From Phellopilus nigrolimitatus (Eukaryota; Basidiomycota; Agaricomycetes; Hymenochaetales; Hymenochaetaceae), in NCBI GenBank assembly GCA_021029095.1, contig JAJOHG010000029.1, positions 248,001 through 312,000 of the forward strand: a DNA stretch of 64,000 nt, written 5' to 3'. How positions within the stretch are numbered: position 1 is the stretch's first letter; each line of letters opens with the position of its first letter. A program made the position numbers and the translations under genes. Positions 43,044 through 54,845 of the stretch are shown piece after piece. The notes beneath the pieces were generated by a model, which searched no databases, was not told the DNA's origin, and saw nothing but the letters and a program-made list of their open reading frames with translations.

Positions 43044-44439
43044 ATATATGATTACATGATCACACTGAGCTCGGAGATGCGTCTCATATGGCCCATGCCA
43101 TTCAAATCACCAGCTAAAATCCTATTTTTATTGACACGATACATGCCTTTCTTTGATATGTCGATCCTATTTCGAAGTAAGTCTGTTATTCAAATTCGGG
43201 GTTCTCTACCATTTATTATTTATTAAATCTACTTCGGCTTAAAAACAGGCTATCTCGGGATTCATACACCAGAATACTGTGTGACTGCATACAGGAGCAT
43301 TGGCTGTGAGTATCATAGTATACGAGCTTATAAAACAGTACACTCATATTATCTGGTATTCTCAGGGTTGCTGATTGCAGGGTTTATAACTGCAGAGGGT
43401 AAGCAAGACTGTTGTCGTCCTTCCTTTGTGTTTTCGCTCATATATCGTTTTCGCACAGCAATTCTCGTATTGCGTACTTGGGCAGTCTGGGAGAGATCGA
43501 GAGCCATTGGTATCGGTCTCGCCATATGGTTTATTGTAATCTGGGGCACAAATTTGGCTATTACGGATATGTTCATGAACACTATGAAAGGCCAGAACTG
43601 TAAACCACGTGCACTCGCATGTCGCTCACCCGTCGCTTCGGGCTGATACTTTAGTGTCACCGCTGCCTGCGGGCTTTTCTGGTTGCGAAGTGACCGCAGG
43701 CAGCCCGATTATCGTCGTAGATTGGATTCTACTTGTAGTATTCGATTCTGGTAAGAATACGCCAAGCTAGTATTGATAGCTTCGCAGAGACTGACAACAC
43801 CTTTTAAAGGCCTCCTGGTACTTATGGTGATCAAGAGTATCCAGAGATGTAAGCACTCCGACGGCACACATTATTCTGCTGAGGATTCCGTGAAATGCTG
43901 AGCTCGGAATTACATGCAGATAATTTCCACGGACACTCGCTCTTATTTAAAACAGTATACAGAGATGGTGAGTGCAATCAAAACCCAATTCATGATGATG
44001 ATGAAATCTCATGTTGTCTATAGGAACTGTTTTCTATATCTATCTTCTCGGTGAGAAAGATTCAACTTTACGTGCGGAATATCTAAATATAAGTTCACAG
44101 GGTTGACCGTAGCCAATATTATCGTGATGATGACACTGCCAGTACGTCCTGCGACCTTTGAATATGTTTCTTTCACTTCCAGACTGACAACGGGTGTATT
44201 ACCTGGTGTTTCAGGACGATCTCAAGACAGTCCTTTTTAAGTCAGCATATAATACACATTTTAATTCTTACGGAAAGTTTACCCTTCATATTTACAGCTT
44301 CGAGCGAGTCATACACGCCATTTTGACTGAGAGAATCCTCTTAAGTTTGCGCAGTCTGGCAAATGGCCCAGGCGGGGACAGTTTCTCAGCTGGTGCGGAT
44401 GTATCTACGTGGGAGGTTAGGAATACATCAAGCATGTAG
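43044..44439 (+). CDS. DUF6533-domain seven-helix membrane protein C (5' end unresolved)
   Basis: Divergent relative of genes A and B. From an acceptor at 43043: IYDYMITLSSEMRLIWPMPF then KSPAKILFLLTRYMPFFDMS, a textbook DUF6533 core. Following exons are ILVLRTWAVWERSRAIGIGL, WFIVIWGTNLAITDMF, then GFSGCEVTAGSPIIVVDWIL, GLLVLMVIKSIQRC, YRDG / TVFYIYLLGLTVANIIVMM, and a last exon with FERVIHAILTERILLSLRSL ending TSSM (stop 44437-44439). Order and spacing match full-length family members, including RDG-x-x-YY-like and the final R/H helix. At least seven introns. The start codon and first exon are not identified. Probably functional; role unknown. Confidence 0.7.
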
Positions 44440-45223
44440 TCGCGGATATTTGTCGTTCGACTCTTGAATGCGTATGTTTTCGGAAAAGTACTAGTGTTGT
44501 GGAAAAAAAGTTCCAATTGCTATAGTATTATGACTCCAAATCATTATGGAATTCTCCATTCTCCCCTATTTCATCCCAGAGTTTTGGCAGCTGCAGGTCA
44601 TATCTGAACCTCAAATCCCTACCAGAACAAGTTCCGAGAAGCCAAATAAGAATGAAATGGATGTTCGGAAGCAAACATTGAAAAAATCAAAACCGAGACA
44701 AGACATATCGAGCACGTCGCAAGCATTCATTAGCAAATACCAGACCCGTTCATCTTTTGCCGTAGCATAGTTAGTACTCGCTACCTTGCTTGTCAATGCA
44801 ATCATCAGACCGGTCGGTTCTGTGTATGCTCCGAACGTAGCTTTCATGTTTACTTGATTTCTCTTCACATGCATTCAGCATATTTCGTGACCTCATCCGT
44901 CTGTTCGTAAGCCATCATTGCCAGGTCCCACGCTCGTAGGCACAATTCCAAACGAGCGTGAGTCAACTCCTTTATGCAGCTGACAAGCCGTCTCTGCGGC
45001 ATCGCTCCCCGTGTGCTTGTGCCTTGTGAGCACCTTTTAATGTTTGAAAGATATGGCCGCTGTGTCGGTTCGCACAGCAAATCTTCTCTTTGTGATCCAC
45101 GAACTGAAATCACCGCCATTGATCCTAATGTCGATGAACTTAAGGAAGAGTACGTAAGATGTGTGCTCTGGAACAGAGAAGGTAATTTACAAGTGCTTCC
45201 ATGTCCCACGTCGGCGGCCACGC
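44440..45223. other. Intergenic region upstream of the KDSR gene
   Basis: Overlapping open frames on both strands at 44865-45234 have no recognisable motif. The poly-A-like 44500-44760 part looks non-coding. Likely holds the promoter of the reductase gene. Confidence 0.4.
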
Positions 45224-46574
45224 ATGTTCGCTAGCACACACTTGCTCGCCGCAGTGGCCTCTCTGCTCATAGTCGTAGTGACGCCGCTCATGTTCTTTTC
45301 AAAGAAAAAATGGGACCCTAAAGGTCAAGTTGAGTACCTTTTTACATTCCGGAGACTCGTTTTTCTGACAAAATATTAAGCACTGCTACGTGACCGGTGG
45401 TTCTAGCGGCCTCGGCCTTTCCCTCGCTATTTCACTGGTCAGACTGGGAGCAGACGTGTCAATAGTAGCCCGCGACGCCAAAAGGCTCGAAAACGCTCTC
45501 AGCGAACTCGAGGTAAAGTTCTCATCAACCTGTGTGCGTACCATCGAAATGCTCATTTACGAAGAGTGCTCGCCAGTCGCCAAATCAGATTCTAAGATCG
45601 TATTCGTATTCCCTTTACGAGTCTGGTCCTTCGACGGCTGCTTTAGAGGCAGCGTGCGAACCACATAACAGGAGATGTCCGGACGCGGTGTTCCTGTGCG
45701 CTGGCACATCCACTCCCCGCTTCTATATAGAGGGGGATGAACAAACATTCAAAAAGGGAATGGACGACGCGTATTGGGTGCAAGCGTGGTCGGCATTGGT
45801 ATTTCATTTTATTCTTCCAGAGACCCGATTGCCATACTCAGCTCAGAAAACAGGCAGCGGTAAAGCTCATGGTCCGCGACAAAGTTAAAGGGAAAATTGT
45901 ATTCATATCGTCTTACCTGGGATACATGTCGATGGTCGGATTCTCGTCGTACGCGCCGGGAAAACACGCTTTGCGAGGTAAAGTCATATTATTTTATATT
46001 TCTTATTATTTTTCCAATTTCGTTTCAGGCCTAGCAGAAACTCTACGCTCTGAACTACTTCTCTATTCAATTTCTGTCCATATACAATTTCCCGGAACTA
46101 TCCAAACGCCAGGTTACATCGAAGAGAACAAGACTAAGCCGAAAATCGTTCTCAAGCTCGAGGAAGCAGGTGGACCAGGGGTAACAGCGGATCAGGCTGC
46201 TGCGAGCCTTTTGTGTGGTACACCGTATACTGAGTACCGTCACCCCTTTCACTAACGCAGAAAAACACAGGTGTCCGACGAGGCGACTTCCATGTCACCG
46301 GAGACCTTTTAGGCAACATATTCCGCTCGTCGACGCGAGGCGCGACTCCCCATAACAACGTGTTCTTTGATGGGTTGTATAGTCTTGCTGGATGGGTAAG
46401 TTGTTTAAATTCTACAGTTACTCTGTTGAAGAGGGCTCACAATTGTCGCAGATCGGACTTGCTTTCTGGCGTCACGGTGTCGATTCCGAGATCATAAAAC
46501 ATCGGCGTGAGCATGAAAAATACCTTGTCGAGAAGGGATTTCTTGATGTGAAAAATGCCTCGATATCCGGCTAG
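45224..46574 (+). CDS. TSC10: 3-ketodihydrosphingosine reductase
   Basis: NADPH-dependent short-chain reductase of the ER membrane; it reduces 3-ketodihydrosphingosine to dihydrosphingosine, the second step of sphingolipid synthesis. ATG 45224 gives MFASTHLLAAVASLLIVVV, an N-terminal membrane anchor, then WDPKGQ and, after an intron, HCYVTGGSSGLGLSLAISLV with the TGxxxGxG nucleotide-binding loop. PDAVFLCAGTS and IVFISSYLGYMSMVGFSSY carry the NAG-like and Ser motifs; YAPGKHALRG supplies the catalytic Tyr-x3-Lys. Later: SVHIQFPGTIQTPGYIEEN, the family-typical FPG.. segment, and DFHVTGDLLGNIFRSSTRG. Six exons join in frame by GT-AG introns; stop TAG at 46572-46574. About 345 residues, normal for the family. 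It is a housekeeping gene inside the duplicated DUF6533 region. Confidence 0.88.
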
Positions 46575-48255
46575 AAAGTTTTTGTTGGAACGCTTCTACA
46601 TCTCATTATACGTTGGCCTTCTTTTCGTTTTTTTCACTGAAGTGCCTGGTGGTTTCGAAGTCACGGAGGACACTGGTGTTTTCTATGTCCCGTACACGCT
46701 GTAGTTTCTTCGTCATGTCTGATACATGATCTGAATAGGCATGACCACTGTTCAGCGATGGCCTGAGAAATCGGCGACGAGAGATGCTTGCTTGCCCTAC
46801 TTTCCAACTATGCCGACGCCCGCAATTTCAGCCTGTATTGTACGCACGTCCTATCACCGATGCAACAGACTCTTTACTTGGTGCGTGTTTTCGTCTTAAC
46901 CTCGAAACATCAGCCTTTTGCGTGGGCGAACAACGACAGGCGACAACGGCTGATAATTTCGTGTCAATCTCCATGAATTCCTTCTTGAAGAGGTTCAGAC
47001 AGAGTTGCAGTGGCTCCTCGTCAAGCAACAATCTGGCTTAGCTTGAAGGAATTCCGGCTCAGGTTTGGCTTGACCTAAAGTTTTAACTAGAATGCTGTCG
47101 AGCCGGACACGTGCGCATTACTCACATTTCATATATATCGATTTCATGCGACAAGTTTTGTATAGCAGTTCATGCTGCAGTCTTAGCTTTATTGCCAGTC
47201 AGCATCTGGAGATTTCAATAGTCGACTTGATTTCTCTTGAGTTTTCCCCGAACCAGCCGTTTTGCGCTGCACGATGTGCGCTTTCTGCAGTGCAAAAACG
47301 TAATCTCTTTCTTGAGGACGTAAAGTGAAAGCACGTGATGTCGATATGTGCTCGAGATCCGCCTGCCCTCGCGACAGCGGTGAGAGCTCGGCTTTGGCTC
47401 TGGAGCCGTACAGGTGTATGCTCGCAAAACGCTCGCGCAAATCGACGCACGGCTTTCGGAGAGGGAGCAGGAGACGCTTGTTTAGAGCTTCCAGGCACTG
47501 TCGGCCTTAGACCCCGAACGCTTCACCATGACTTTGACACGGCGACATCACCGCTGAACTGCTAACTATTCTGCTGCCGTGTCTAAATCCTGATGTGCCC
47601 GACTTGTCCGTTCTTCTTTGATTTCATGCATCTCACGCAAACGTACCCCGGACTTCCTCTCTTTGACTTTCACGAGAGACGGATACCTCTTTATACGTAA
47701 ACTCAGCAAGGCAAACCAGTTAAGTTTCCGGCGACGGCAGGCTGACTTCTCAAAATTGTCGACGGTCATCAAGGCGGCTTCAGTACCCGAAGTCATCGCT
47801 TACTTTCTGAAAGTCGCTCGCTAGTGCGAAGATGGAGTGGAACATACGTATGATATGGCCCAAGAGTGAGCAGCTTTCGCTCTCTTCATCACATCTGGTT
47901 CGCATTGTGATGCCATCATAAAAGGCTGGTTGTCTTCTTGCACTGAACACGGTCTATTGTCCGTCCCAGTGTAACGCACACAAGGAGTCTCGAGACTGGG
48001 ATGCACCCCCGGGAAGGTGGCCGCCCCTTCGTCCTGACGATCTAATCAAAGAATTTGTCCTTCCACATGCATTTCCTGTGCAATACTTGATTTTTGGCTT
48101 CTGGGTCTGATACGATGATTGAACTATAAGCCACGCTTTTGCAACTCGTTTCTTATATGAGAGCGAGAAACGGCCTCCCCCAGGAGACATCTCTTCGACC
48201 ACTAGTCATCGCATATCTACAGGTCTCTCCTTTCTCTGACTATACGCAGTAATTC
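46575..48255. other. Intergenic region with the dispersed repeat and B4 upstream block
   Basis: 46575-47560 has short open frames only (for example 46784-47041) with no recognised product. 47590-47880 is a copy of the dispersed repeat at 39653 and 54145. 47905-48230 matches 17935-18205 upstream of B2 (shared TGCATTTCCTGTGCAATACTT-like sequence) and is the probable B4 promoter. Confidence 0.5.
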
Positions 48256-50097
48256 ATGGCAAGTGAATGCGCCGGGAATTTGCTATGCGAAGAAGTGGCT
48301 ACGTTGGCGCAAGCATTCAGAATCATACAATGGACGAAACTCTCCAATTGTGAGTTGTTGATTTTACGATTGAAGAATCCGCGCTGACATGCCATCTGTA
48401 TCCTAAGTGTCAGCTCTAGCACTCCTCTCTTACGACTTCAGTATGTTGCGTTGTGCTGTCTCCGAGTCTAAATTTTGAACCCCACAGTTATGACCTTCAA
48501 TGACGAGATTTCGTTGATGTGGGCGAGTACATTCCTGAGCCTAGAGGACACGCTATCATTGACTCCTGTTGGTTCCAAGAATGCTAGTTTTGGTGCCGGG
48601 AAGTTCCTCTTCTTCGCGGTCAGTTAAAATTCAATAATCTGGTGCTGTCGGCTATCCGTGCTTACTATGGATACAATCAAAGGTTCGGTATTCTCATCTC
48701 TTCACTGGCATGTGAGTTCTTTAAAAACAGTTTCCCTGGTTTCGCTTCAAGCTAACTTCCGCAGAATCATCAACGTCTGTCAGTCCTTCTATTCGATTTC
48801 ATGATGATCAGCATGTTTGGACTTACATATGTTTTGTGCCTGAAGTCTTGTTCCTTCCGGAGGCATCGAGTGAAGTGAGTTCCATCTACTCACCGCTAAA
48901 TTATTCACTCATTGTTCCTCAGCTGTTCGTTATTGAGCTTTGTTTCCAGAGATCATAAAACCAACATTACTGACTTTTTTTTGCGCAGATGTTTGTGCAG
49001 CAGTCGCTTTGTTTTAGATCAGAAGCTCGGTACTAATTGATAACATTTCTTTTAGGTATTTCTTGGATTAGATTTCAGTGGTTAGCAGGGACAATCTTGT
49101 CGAATCTCACGGAGTGTACGTCTTTCCCAAACCCAATTATAATTCAGAAACAGCTAATTGATAATTCCAGTGACCTTGCAGCTTCGCATCTATGCATTAT
49201 ATAACAAAAATCGGAAGATTTTGATCCTTCTGATCACCTTCTTTTCAATAACTTTTATCACGACGCTTACTCTCAGCATTAAAGCTATGCTGCATGAGCA
49301 TGGTGATTTCTCTTTTCAATGCTGATAGTCGTGCACCTCATATATTCTCTTCCTCGTGTAGGGTCCTTCGACAATTTCGGGAGCGGACAGGACATGCACA
49401 TGTGTGTACCCATCGGCTTGTCAACTTCCTTCCGGGAGTTATGGATTCCGCTACTCTTGCACGAATCATTGCTATTTGGACTTGCTTTGTATAAAGCGAT
49501 TGAAACTATGTTGACGCACGGAGTGAGAGGTTCGATGAACCGAATCACCATCTTTCTTGTGAGGGATTCAGTTATGTATTTCTTCATGTAGGATTCTTCC
49601 TTCGTTTATTCTCCTTATAACAACTGATCTCTATTCAATCCAGTGTATTCATAGCCTACCTCGCGAACGAGCTTATTTGGGCACTTGGAGGCGTACGTAC
49701 TGCCTCGTTTTCCTTGTGATTTTTCGAAACTACTTATCATTAACCGGGTTTCTGTGCAATCAGGCAAACTATATCGAGATTCCCGTCTGCTGGGCATTAA
49801 CGATGGAAAGCATAATGAGTCAGCGCCTGCTCTTGAACATCCGGAAGCAATTTGGAAGCCACGATCCGGCGTTGCTGTCTGACAGGTCGGGCGCGAGTTC
49901 GGGTGTGAGGAAGACGGGTTTACAGGCACAGGCGCAGGCGCATTCCGGAACTACTATCGACAGTACTGATGACTACAAATTGCCTGTGGGGAGCATCATG
50001 CTCATGCCGCTCAAGAACGTCGACCCTTATGTAAGAACATCCGTTCGGTGTGATATGATTTGAGAACTGACCGCATTGATTCACCGGGCAGGTTTGA
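48256..50097 (+). CDS. DUF6533-domain seven-helix membrane protein B4
   Basis: The most complete B copy. ATG 48256: MASECAGNLLCEEVATLAQA, then ALALLSYDF, VMTFNDEISLMW, SFGAGKFLFFA joined to VRYSHLFTGM (DUF6533 core), VPEVLFLPEASSE, LRIYALYNKNRKILILLITF, SFDNFGSGQDMHMCVPIGLS, LWIPLLLHESLLFGLALYK, RITIFLVRDSVMYFF, AYLANELIWALGG, NYIEIPVCWALTMESIMSQR and LLLNIRKQF, then a Ser/Gly-rich cytosolic tail with LMPLKNVDPY and a final GTT TGA (50092-50097). Seven helices are plausible. One exon may be split at an unclear junction near 48600. Function unknown. Its 5' and 3' flanks are shared with B2. Confidence 0.7.
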
Positions 50098-50792
50098 GTA
50101 TTTGGCAATGAGACCGATCTTTTTATTCGCATTGTCACCTGTCATGGGCCTAAACTTTCAGTTTTTGTTTTTTGTCTTTTTTCTTTCTATATCGCCACTG
50201 AGATGGAAGCAAAATCGTGATTAAAGTTTTTGTTGATCTGATAAATTGATATTTATGTCGAGGGACTTACTTCGACCCTCTTCATCATAAAAACGTATTG
50301 CATTTAAGTGACCTTGGGAAGGTCAAACCGCAGATGTGGCCAACCATGAAGCTATTGTTGATTATGTCAGATCCAGGTGCAATTTGACGAGCGCTTGACG
50401 GAGTCGTTAGTTCTTTACACACGAAAGCTTGCGAAGGCGCCGTGATTACGGGCTAGCCAGACATTATTGCTCTGACTAGATGGCGCGTTTTGAAGATAGA
50501 TGGAATTCGGAATCGGCCCCTTAAGCCTCAAGCAGCTGAGAATATGTCGAGCCTGCCGTAGTGAACCCGATAAGGTGCGAACGAACTCGAGAGTGGAGAG
50601 AGGTGCTGAGTTTTTGCCACTGCCTGGATCACCACGCCGAATTTTATCCATTATGAAGTGCGTTGCGGTTCGGCAGCAAGCGCGACGAAAAATCAAATGC
50701 TCTCATGGTGTTTCTGCCAAAAATCGGACTTGCAGTTAGTCCGAGTACATGTACAATATGGGACGGGCGTTGCCGTCTCAGCAAAACACGTA
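50098..50792. other. 3' flank of B4
   Basis: 50160-50510 is shared with the 3' flank of B2 (20150-20510). 50520-50790 shows nothing I recognise. Confidence 0.5.
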
Positions 50793-51064
50793 CAGGTGGG
50801 TCAGAAAAGTCTTCGGCCCCCCTAAAAAAGGAAGGTGGTTCCCGTCCGCGTCGCTCACACAGAAAAAGGTCAAAAAATGGTTCATAACTATGCGAGCCCG
50901 TGCCCTAGATACGTATAAGAAACAAAAAATTATGCACTGATTTTTGGAGGGGATGATTTGAGCTGGCAGCGTACCATAAACAATGGTGAGTGGCGTCGTG
51001 CGCTACGCAGGCGGGAATCGCCTGCCTTTTTTAGGGGGGGCCGAAGACTTTTCTGACCCACCTG
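50793..51064. mobile_element. Tc1/mariner-type MITE
   Basis: 272 bases flanked by TA (50791-50792 and 51065-51066). The ends are inverted repeats of about 40 bases starting CAGGTGGGTCAGAAAAGTCT and including the CGGCCCCCC / AAAAAAGG part, with one extra base in the right copy. No ORF of transposase length. TA duplication and CAG-type ends fit Tc1/mariner. Confidence 0.85.
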
Positions 51065-51429
51065 TATTTGGATCGAACAAATAACCACAAACTTAGCTGT
51101 CCTTTTCGTGCTCATTTTCGTTAACATAGGGCGTCGACAATGCGGATATCCAGACAGTGTGGGTTCAACTGTAGACAGCGGTTGGCGGACATACTCGACG
51201 GTGAGCAACTAATTTACTTCGAATCGTTATTTTGCTGATATAAACTACAGACTAGAAGTACACGGATTTGAAGGAGCAACGACGATTCGGCCGCTTCGCG
51301 TCGTGCTACTCGATGGACCGGTTCTTGCGCAGACGAATGCGTGATAGGATGAGTAGGAGGGCAGAAAGCTAGGTACGTGTTGAAATCTTCTCAACGCGAG
51401 CGACGAATTAAGCGTGCACCCTTTCTCTA

Positions 51430-53930
51430 GTCATCCTCAGTGCAGCGGCCGCACGCGCTGCAGAATCTCTTGTCCGCTGAGTCCGTTAAGGCGGCCATTA
51501 TCCAGCTCAGCAAGAACTGCTTCAAGAATTTGGAACGCACTATGTCTTTGCCAGAGGATGCCCGCCGCCATTAAGCTTCGCAAACGCGTCGCGCACAAGT
51601 CTGGCGAACTCTGGTTCAACGTGCCTCAGTCCGGGCGTGATCAACTCAAGCAGACCCTCCCTGATATTATGCTCACCCAGCCCTTCAACATCCTCCGCCC
51701 CTCTGCGCCGCGTGTCATCGCCGCGATCGCCTTCATCGAGACGAACATCAAGCAGCGGCCCGACCTCGAACTCACCAGCAGCTGATGTACGTCGCAGCAG
51801 GTCACCGACTGCGAGTTCTTCGTTTTCCCTTCTTTACCGTGCTCGTGGCTATCGTCGAGGGCTTCCAGCTATGCCTCGCTCGTCGCCTTCAAGAACCTCC
51901 TCCAGGACCCGCGGAGCACATATGTGCTCGTCACCGCCATCCGCACGCTCGGCGTGATAGCACAATATATCAGCGCGGGAGATGAGCCGAAGTGCGCGCG
52001 TCCCAGCACCTCTTGCCTGCCATGATCTCTTCTCTGCCGCCCTCGCGCCGTCGCATGTCTTCGCGACTCCGCATGAAGTCATCCACCATTTCATGTTGTG
52101 ACCGAGCGCTCAGCATTTACTGCGGTCGGTGCGCCTCTCGACGTGCCCGGAAACAATCAGGATTTACCTTCGGCTCCTCTTCTCGACACTGCTTGCGTTT
52201 CCACCGCCCTGCCGGTCGTGCATCAACTCATCCAGGAGTACATATCTCAAGCAGCTCAGAACGTGCGCCGCGGTGCTCGTCTCGCTATCCACGTTGCTGT
52301 CGAAAGCGTTTCTCGGGATACGCAGCCCTACATCGAGGCGGCTGTCGGGCACGTTGTTGTCGGCGCTGAAATCGCCGACTCGAACTCGGGTGTGCGGCTG
52401 GCAACTTGTACCTCAATGGGCTGCATCTGCGTTTGGCTCGAAGAGACCGCTAATGCGTGTCACGCCGCGCTCGTTCCCGCACTTATGCAGCTCGTTGCGG
52501 GTCCGTGCGTCCCAGCGCACGGTGTTTACTGCGCTCCATACACTTCTCGATTCTCGACGATCTCGGGACCACTTAAGATCTAGCTTCTCGGCACTGCACC
52601 CGCCAATCTCAAAGCCATCACCACCAGTGCGATTGGCAGAGTGCGCGCGGCGTCTGTCCCATATCTCCCGAACACCATCAAGCACATGAATCCCTTCCTC
52701 CAGCTCATTGGCGAGGGTGCGGAATCCGGACTGCATGGAACCACCATGGGTGCAGTACGCTCGTTCACGGAGGCTGCCGGCGCGGACGCTTTACGATCTC
52801 ACTTCCCGGGCATGATGATGCAGACATTCGCGGCGCGGAGTCCGCGAACGCTCAACTTCGCAAAATCAGCTTCCTCTTTGGTGTGATGAGCCGTGACTCC
52901 GGCGAGGAGTTTGAGCCGTATCTCCCGAAGGTCGTCCCGGCTCTCATCGACGGCCTCGGACAGGATGAGCATGGCGAGTACGACCTCTGTGAGTCGCGCT
53001 TTTTCGTACTACATCTTTCCGGAGATGCTGACGAACTTCCTGCAGTCAGCTTCAGTGAGGCTGCTCAGCTCTTCTCGGCGGGCGCGTCCGCATCGACTCC
53101 CACCACTGTCGAGAGCTGCAATCTGTCTGGCAACGTTGACATCGACCATGCGCAGTCGCTCGACACGGAGGACATGCTCGAGGACAATCTGCCATCGCGG
53201 TCGAAAGAGTGCAGCAGGCACGTTCGCGAGCACAGGCCGCCACTTTCCTGCCGTTCGGCAAACAGTCGGCGCTTGAGCTCTTTGGACTGCTGGTACACTA
53301 CTCCGAGGACCGCCGCAAGAGCGCGCCGGAGAGTTCTTGGGTCGCGGTCATCATCTCGGGCATGAAGGAGGAGAATCAGCCTGACCGTTCTCGGATGAAG
53401 ACGTGGAGGTCGACAACGATGCCGCCTTCGCTGTCGGCCTGCTTGTTGAGCACAGCGCGCACGATCTCTCTACGCAACTCCACCCACTTATCGCTGCGCT
53501 GCACCTGCACTCACTCGTTTTGCAATGGAGTCTCACAAACAATCTCAGCAAAAACGAATTCACGACATTCGTCGATTTACTGTACCTGCCCCTTCGCAGC
53601 CTCCTCAGTCTCCTCGGTCTGCTCACCCGTCTTCTTGCACGTTTGACGTCCTTTGATCTCACCCCGCCCATTATCGCATCTCTTTTCGGTCCGCTATTAT
53701 TTGGACTGCCAGTGGCGAGCTTTCACGCGACATACGCAGGCTACCTCCGCACCACCACGCCGGCGAGCGCCTCTTCCTATTATACGCGCGTCTACAGTTT
53801 CTCAGGCGCCGCCGACCACTCCCCCGCCTCGATGCTTTCTCAGCTGCGTGCAGGGCTACCGAGCCATTCTCGCGCCGCTCGACAGGTTTGAGCACCCGCA
53901 GCTCGGTGCAAAGACGCGAGCGTGGCGAGC
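51430..53930 (+). pseudogene. Importin-4 / Kap123-like karyopherin, decayed
   Basis: Remnants of a HEAT-repeat nuclear import receptor in correct order but in different frames with stops: IKLRKRVAHKSGELWFNVPQ and SAPRVIAAIAFIETN (51570-51780), SYASLVAFKNLLQDP and VTAIRTLGVIAQYISAGD (51865-51985), YLPNTIKHMNPFLQLIGEG and HFPGMMMQTFAA (52660-52840), LFGVMSRDSGEEFEPYLPKV and VPALIDGLGQDEHGEYDL (52868-52995), FLPFGKQSALELFGLLVHYS (53235-53310), and DNDAAFAVGLLVEHSAHDLS (53405-53475). These match the Kap123/importin-4 pattern as I know it. It is shorter than the usual 3.3 kb of coding sequence, GC-rich, and without a usable start. A hydrophobic frame at 53560-53750 may belong to something else. 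An intact paralogue presumably exists elsewhere. Confidence 0.75.
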
Positions 53931-54124
53931 GTCCGTTGAAACGTACGCATATACACCGCCGATCGTGTTCGTACCTACGCGAGTCGGGCGCGCGGGCCGC
54001 AGGGATCTAATGTCCGTGCGAGCAAGGAGTGGGGGCGCGTCGCGCCCAATTTCAGATTGTTTTTTGATAAAAACTTGAAGTTGTCGTATTTTCTCATTGA
54101 AAAACTTTTAGGACACTATGACTG

Positions 54125-54845
54125 CCATACCCGAACATCTTAGTTCGCAAAATGTACTTCAATTCTTTAGATATTTTCTTTTTATGAGAGAGGGATATCT
54201 CCTTTTCACCTGCATTCAAGGCGAACGAGTTGGACTTTCGGCGGCGGCAAACTGACTTCTCAAAGATCTCAACAGTCATCAAGGACTTCAGTGCCCGAAG
54301 TTGCCTTACTTTCCGAATGTCATGCATAAGAGCGCTAGAATGAAGATGTAAAGGCACTTATCTAGCTAGATGACCAGAGAGCATGCGCTTTTTATTACAT
54401 CTCGTTCGCCACTGCAATGACATGAGAAATGCTAGGTTGATTAGGTAAGTACTTATGTTCCGGCGCTGATTGAACTATGTTTAGTAGGCTCACAATTGCC
54501 AAAAGGTACTCAAGGCACCCGCAATACAAGACTGCATTGACTCCCCGCGAAATGACATCAATCGTATCGGATCTACTTCATACCCAAGGATGATCCAGGC
54601 TTCTTTTATCAAGAGGTCTATTTGCAGACAGCAATTCCCGAGAATAGGTCGATGCATACATGTTTGAATACAGCATCTTGTGCGCTAAACACGATTTATC
54701 ATCTGTTCCGGTGCGTCGTACATCACAAGCCTGGAACGTACCCTGACAGCCTTGGGCGGTACCGCACGGAATGTTTCGCGTCGTGTGCGTGTGGGAAGCG
54801 CGAAGGTACCGAAATGAAAATTTGCCGGCAAGAAGACCTTTCCCC
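54125..54845. repeat. Dispersed repeat, second full copy
   Basis: Matches 39653-40260 along most of its length, and 47590-47880 in part. It ends with a 49-base block (54788-54836) repeated at 58056-58104 with one mismatch. Confidence 0.6.

Noticed and set aside
44865..45234. Overlapping frames on both strands upstream of the reductase gene
   Set aside because: Neither has a motif or splice support, and the stretch is more simply the reductase promoter.
53403..53891. 162-codon frame with a hydrophobic stretch at the end of the importin remnant
   Set aside because: Its first third is importin-like remnant and the rest is not recognised; too uncertain to call a separate gene.
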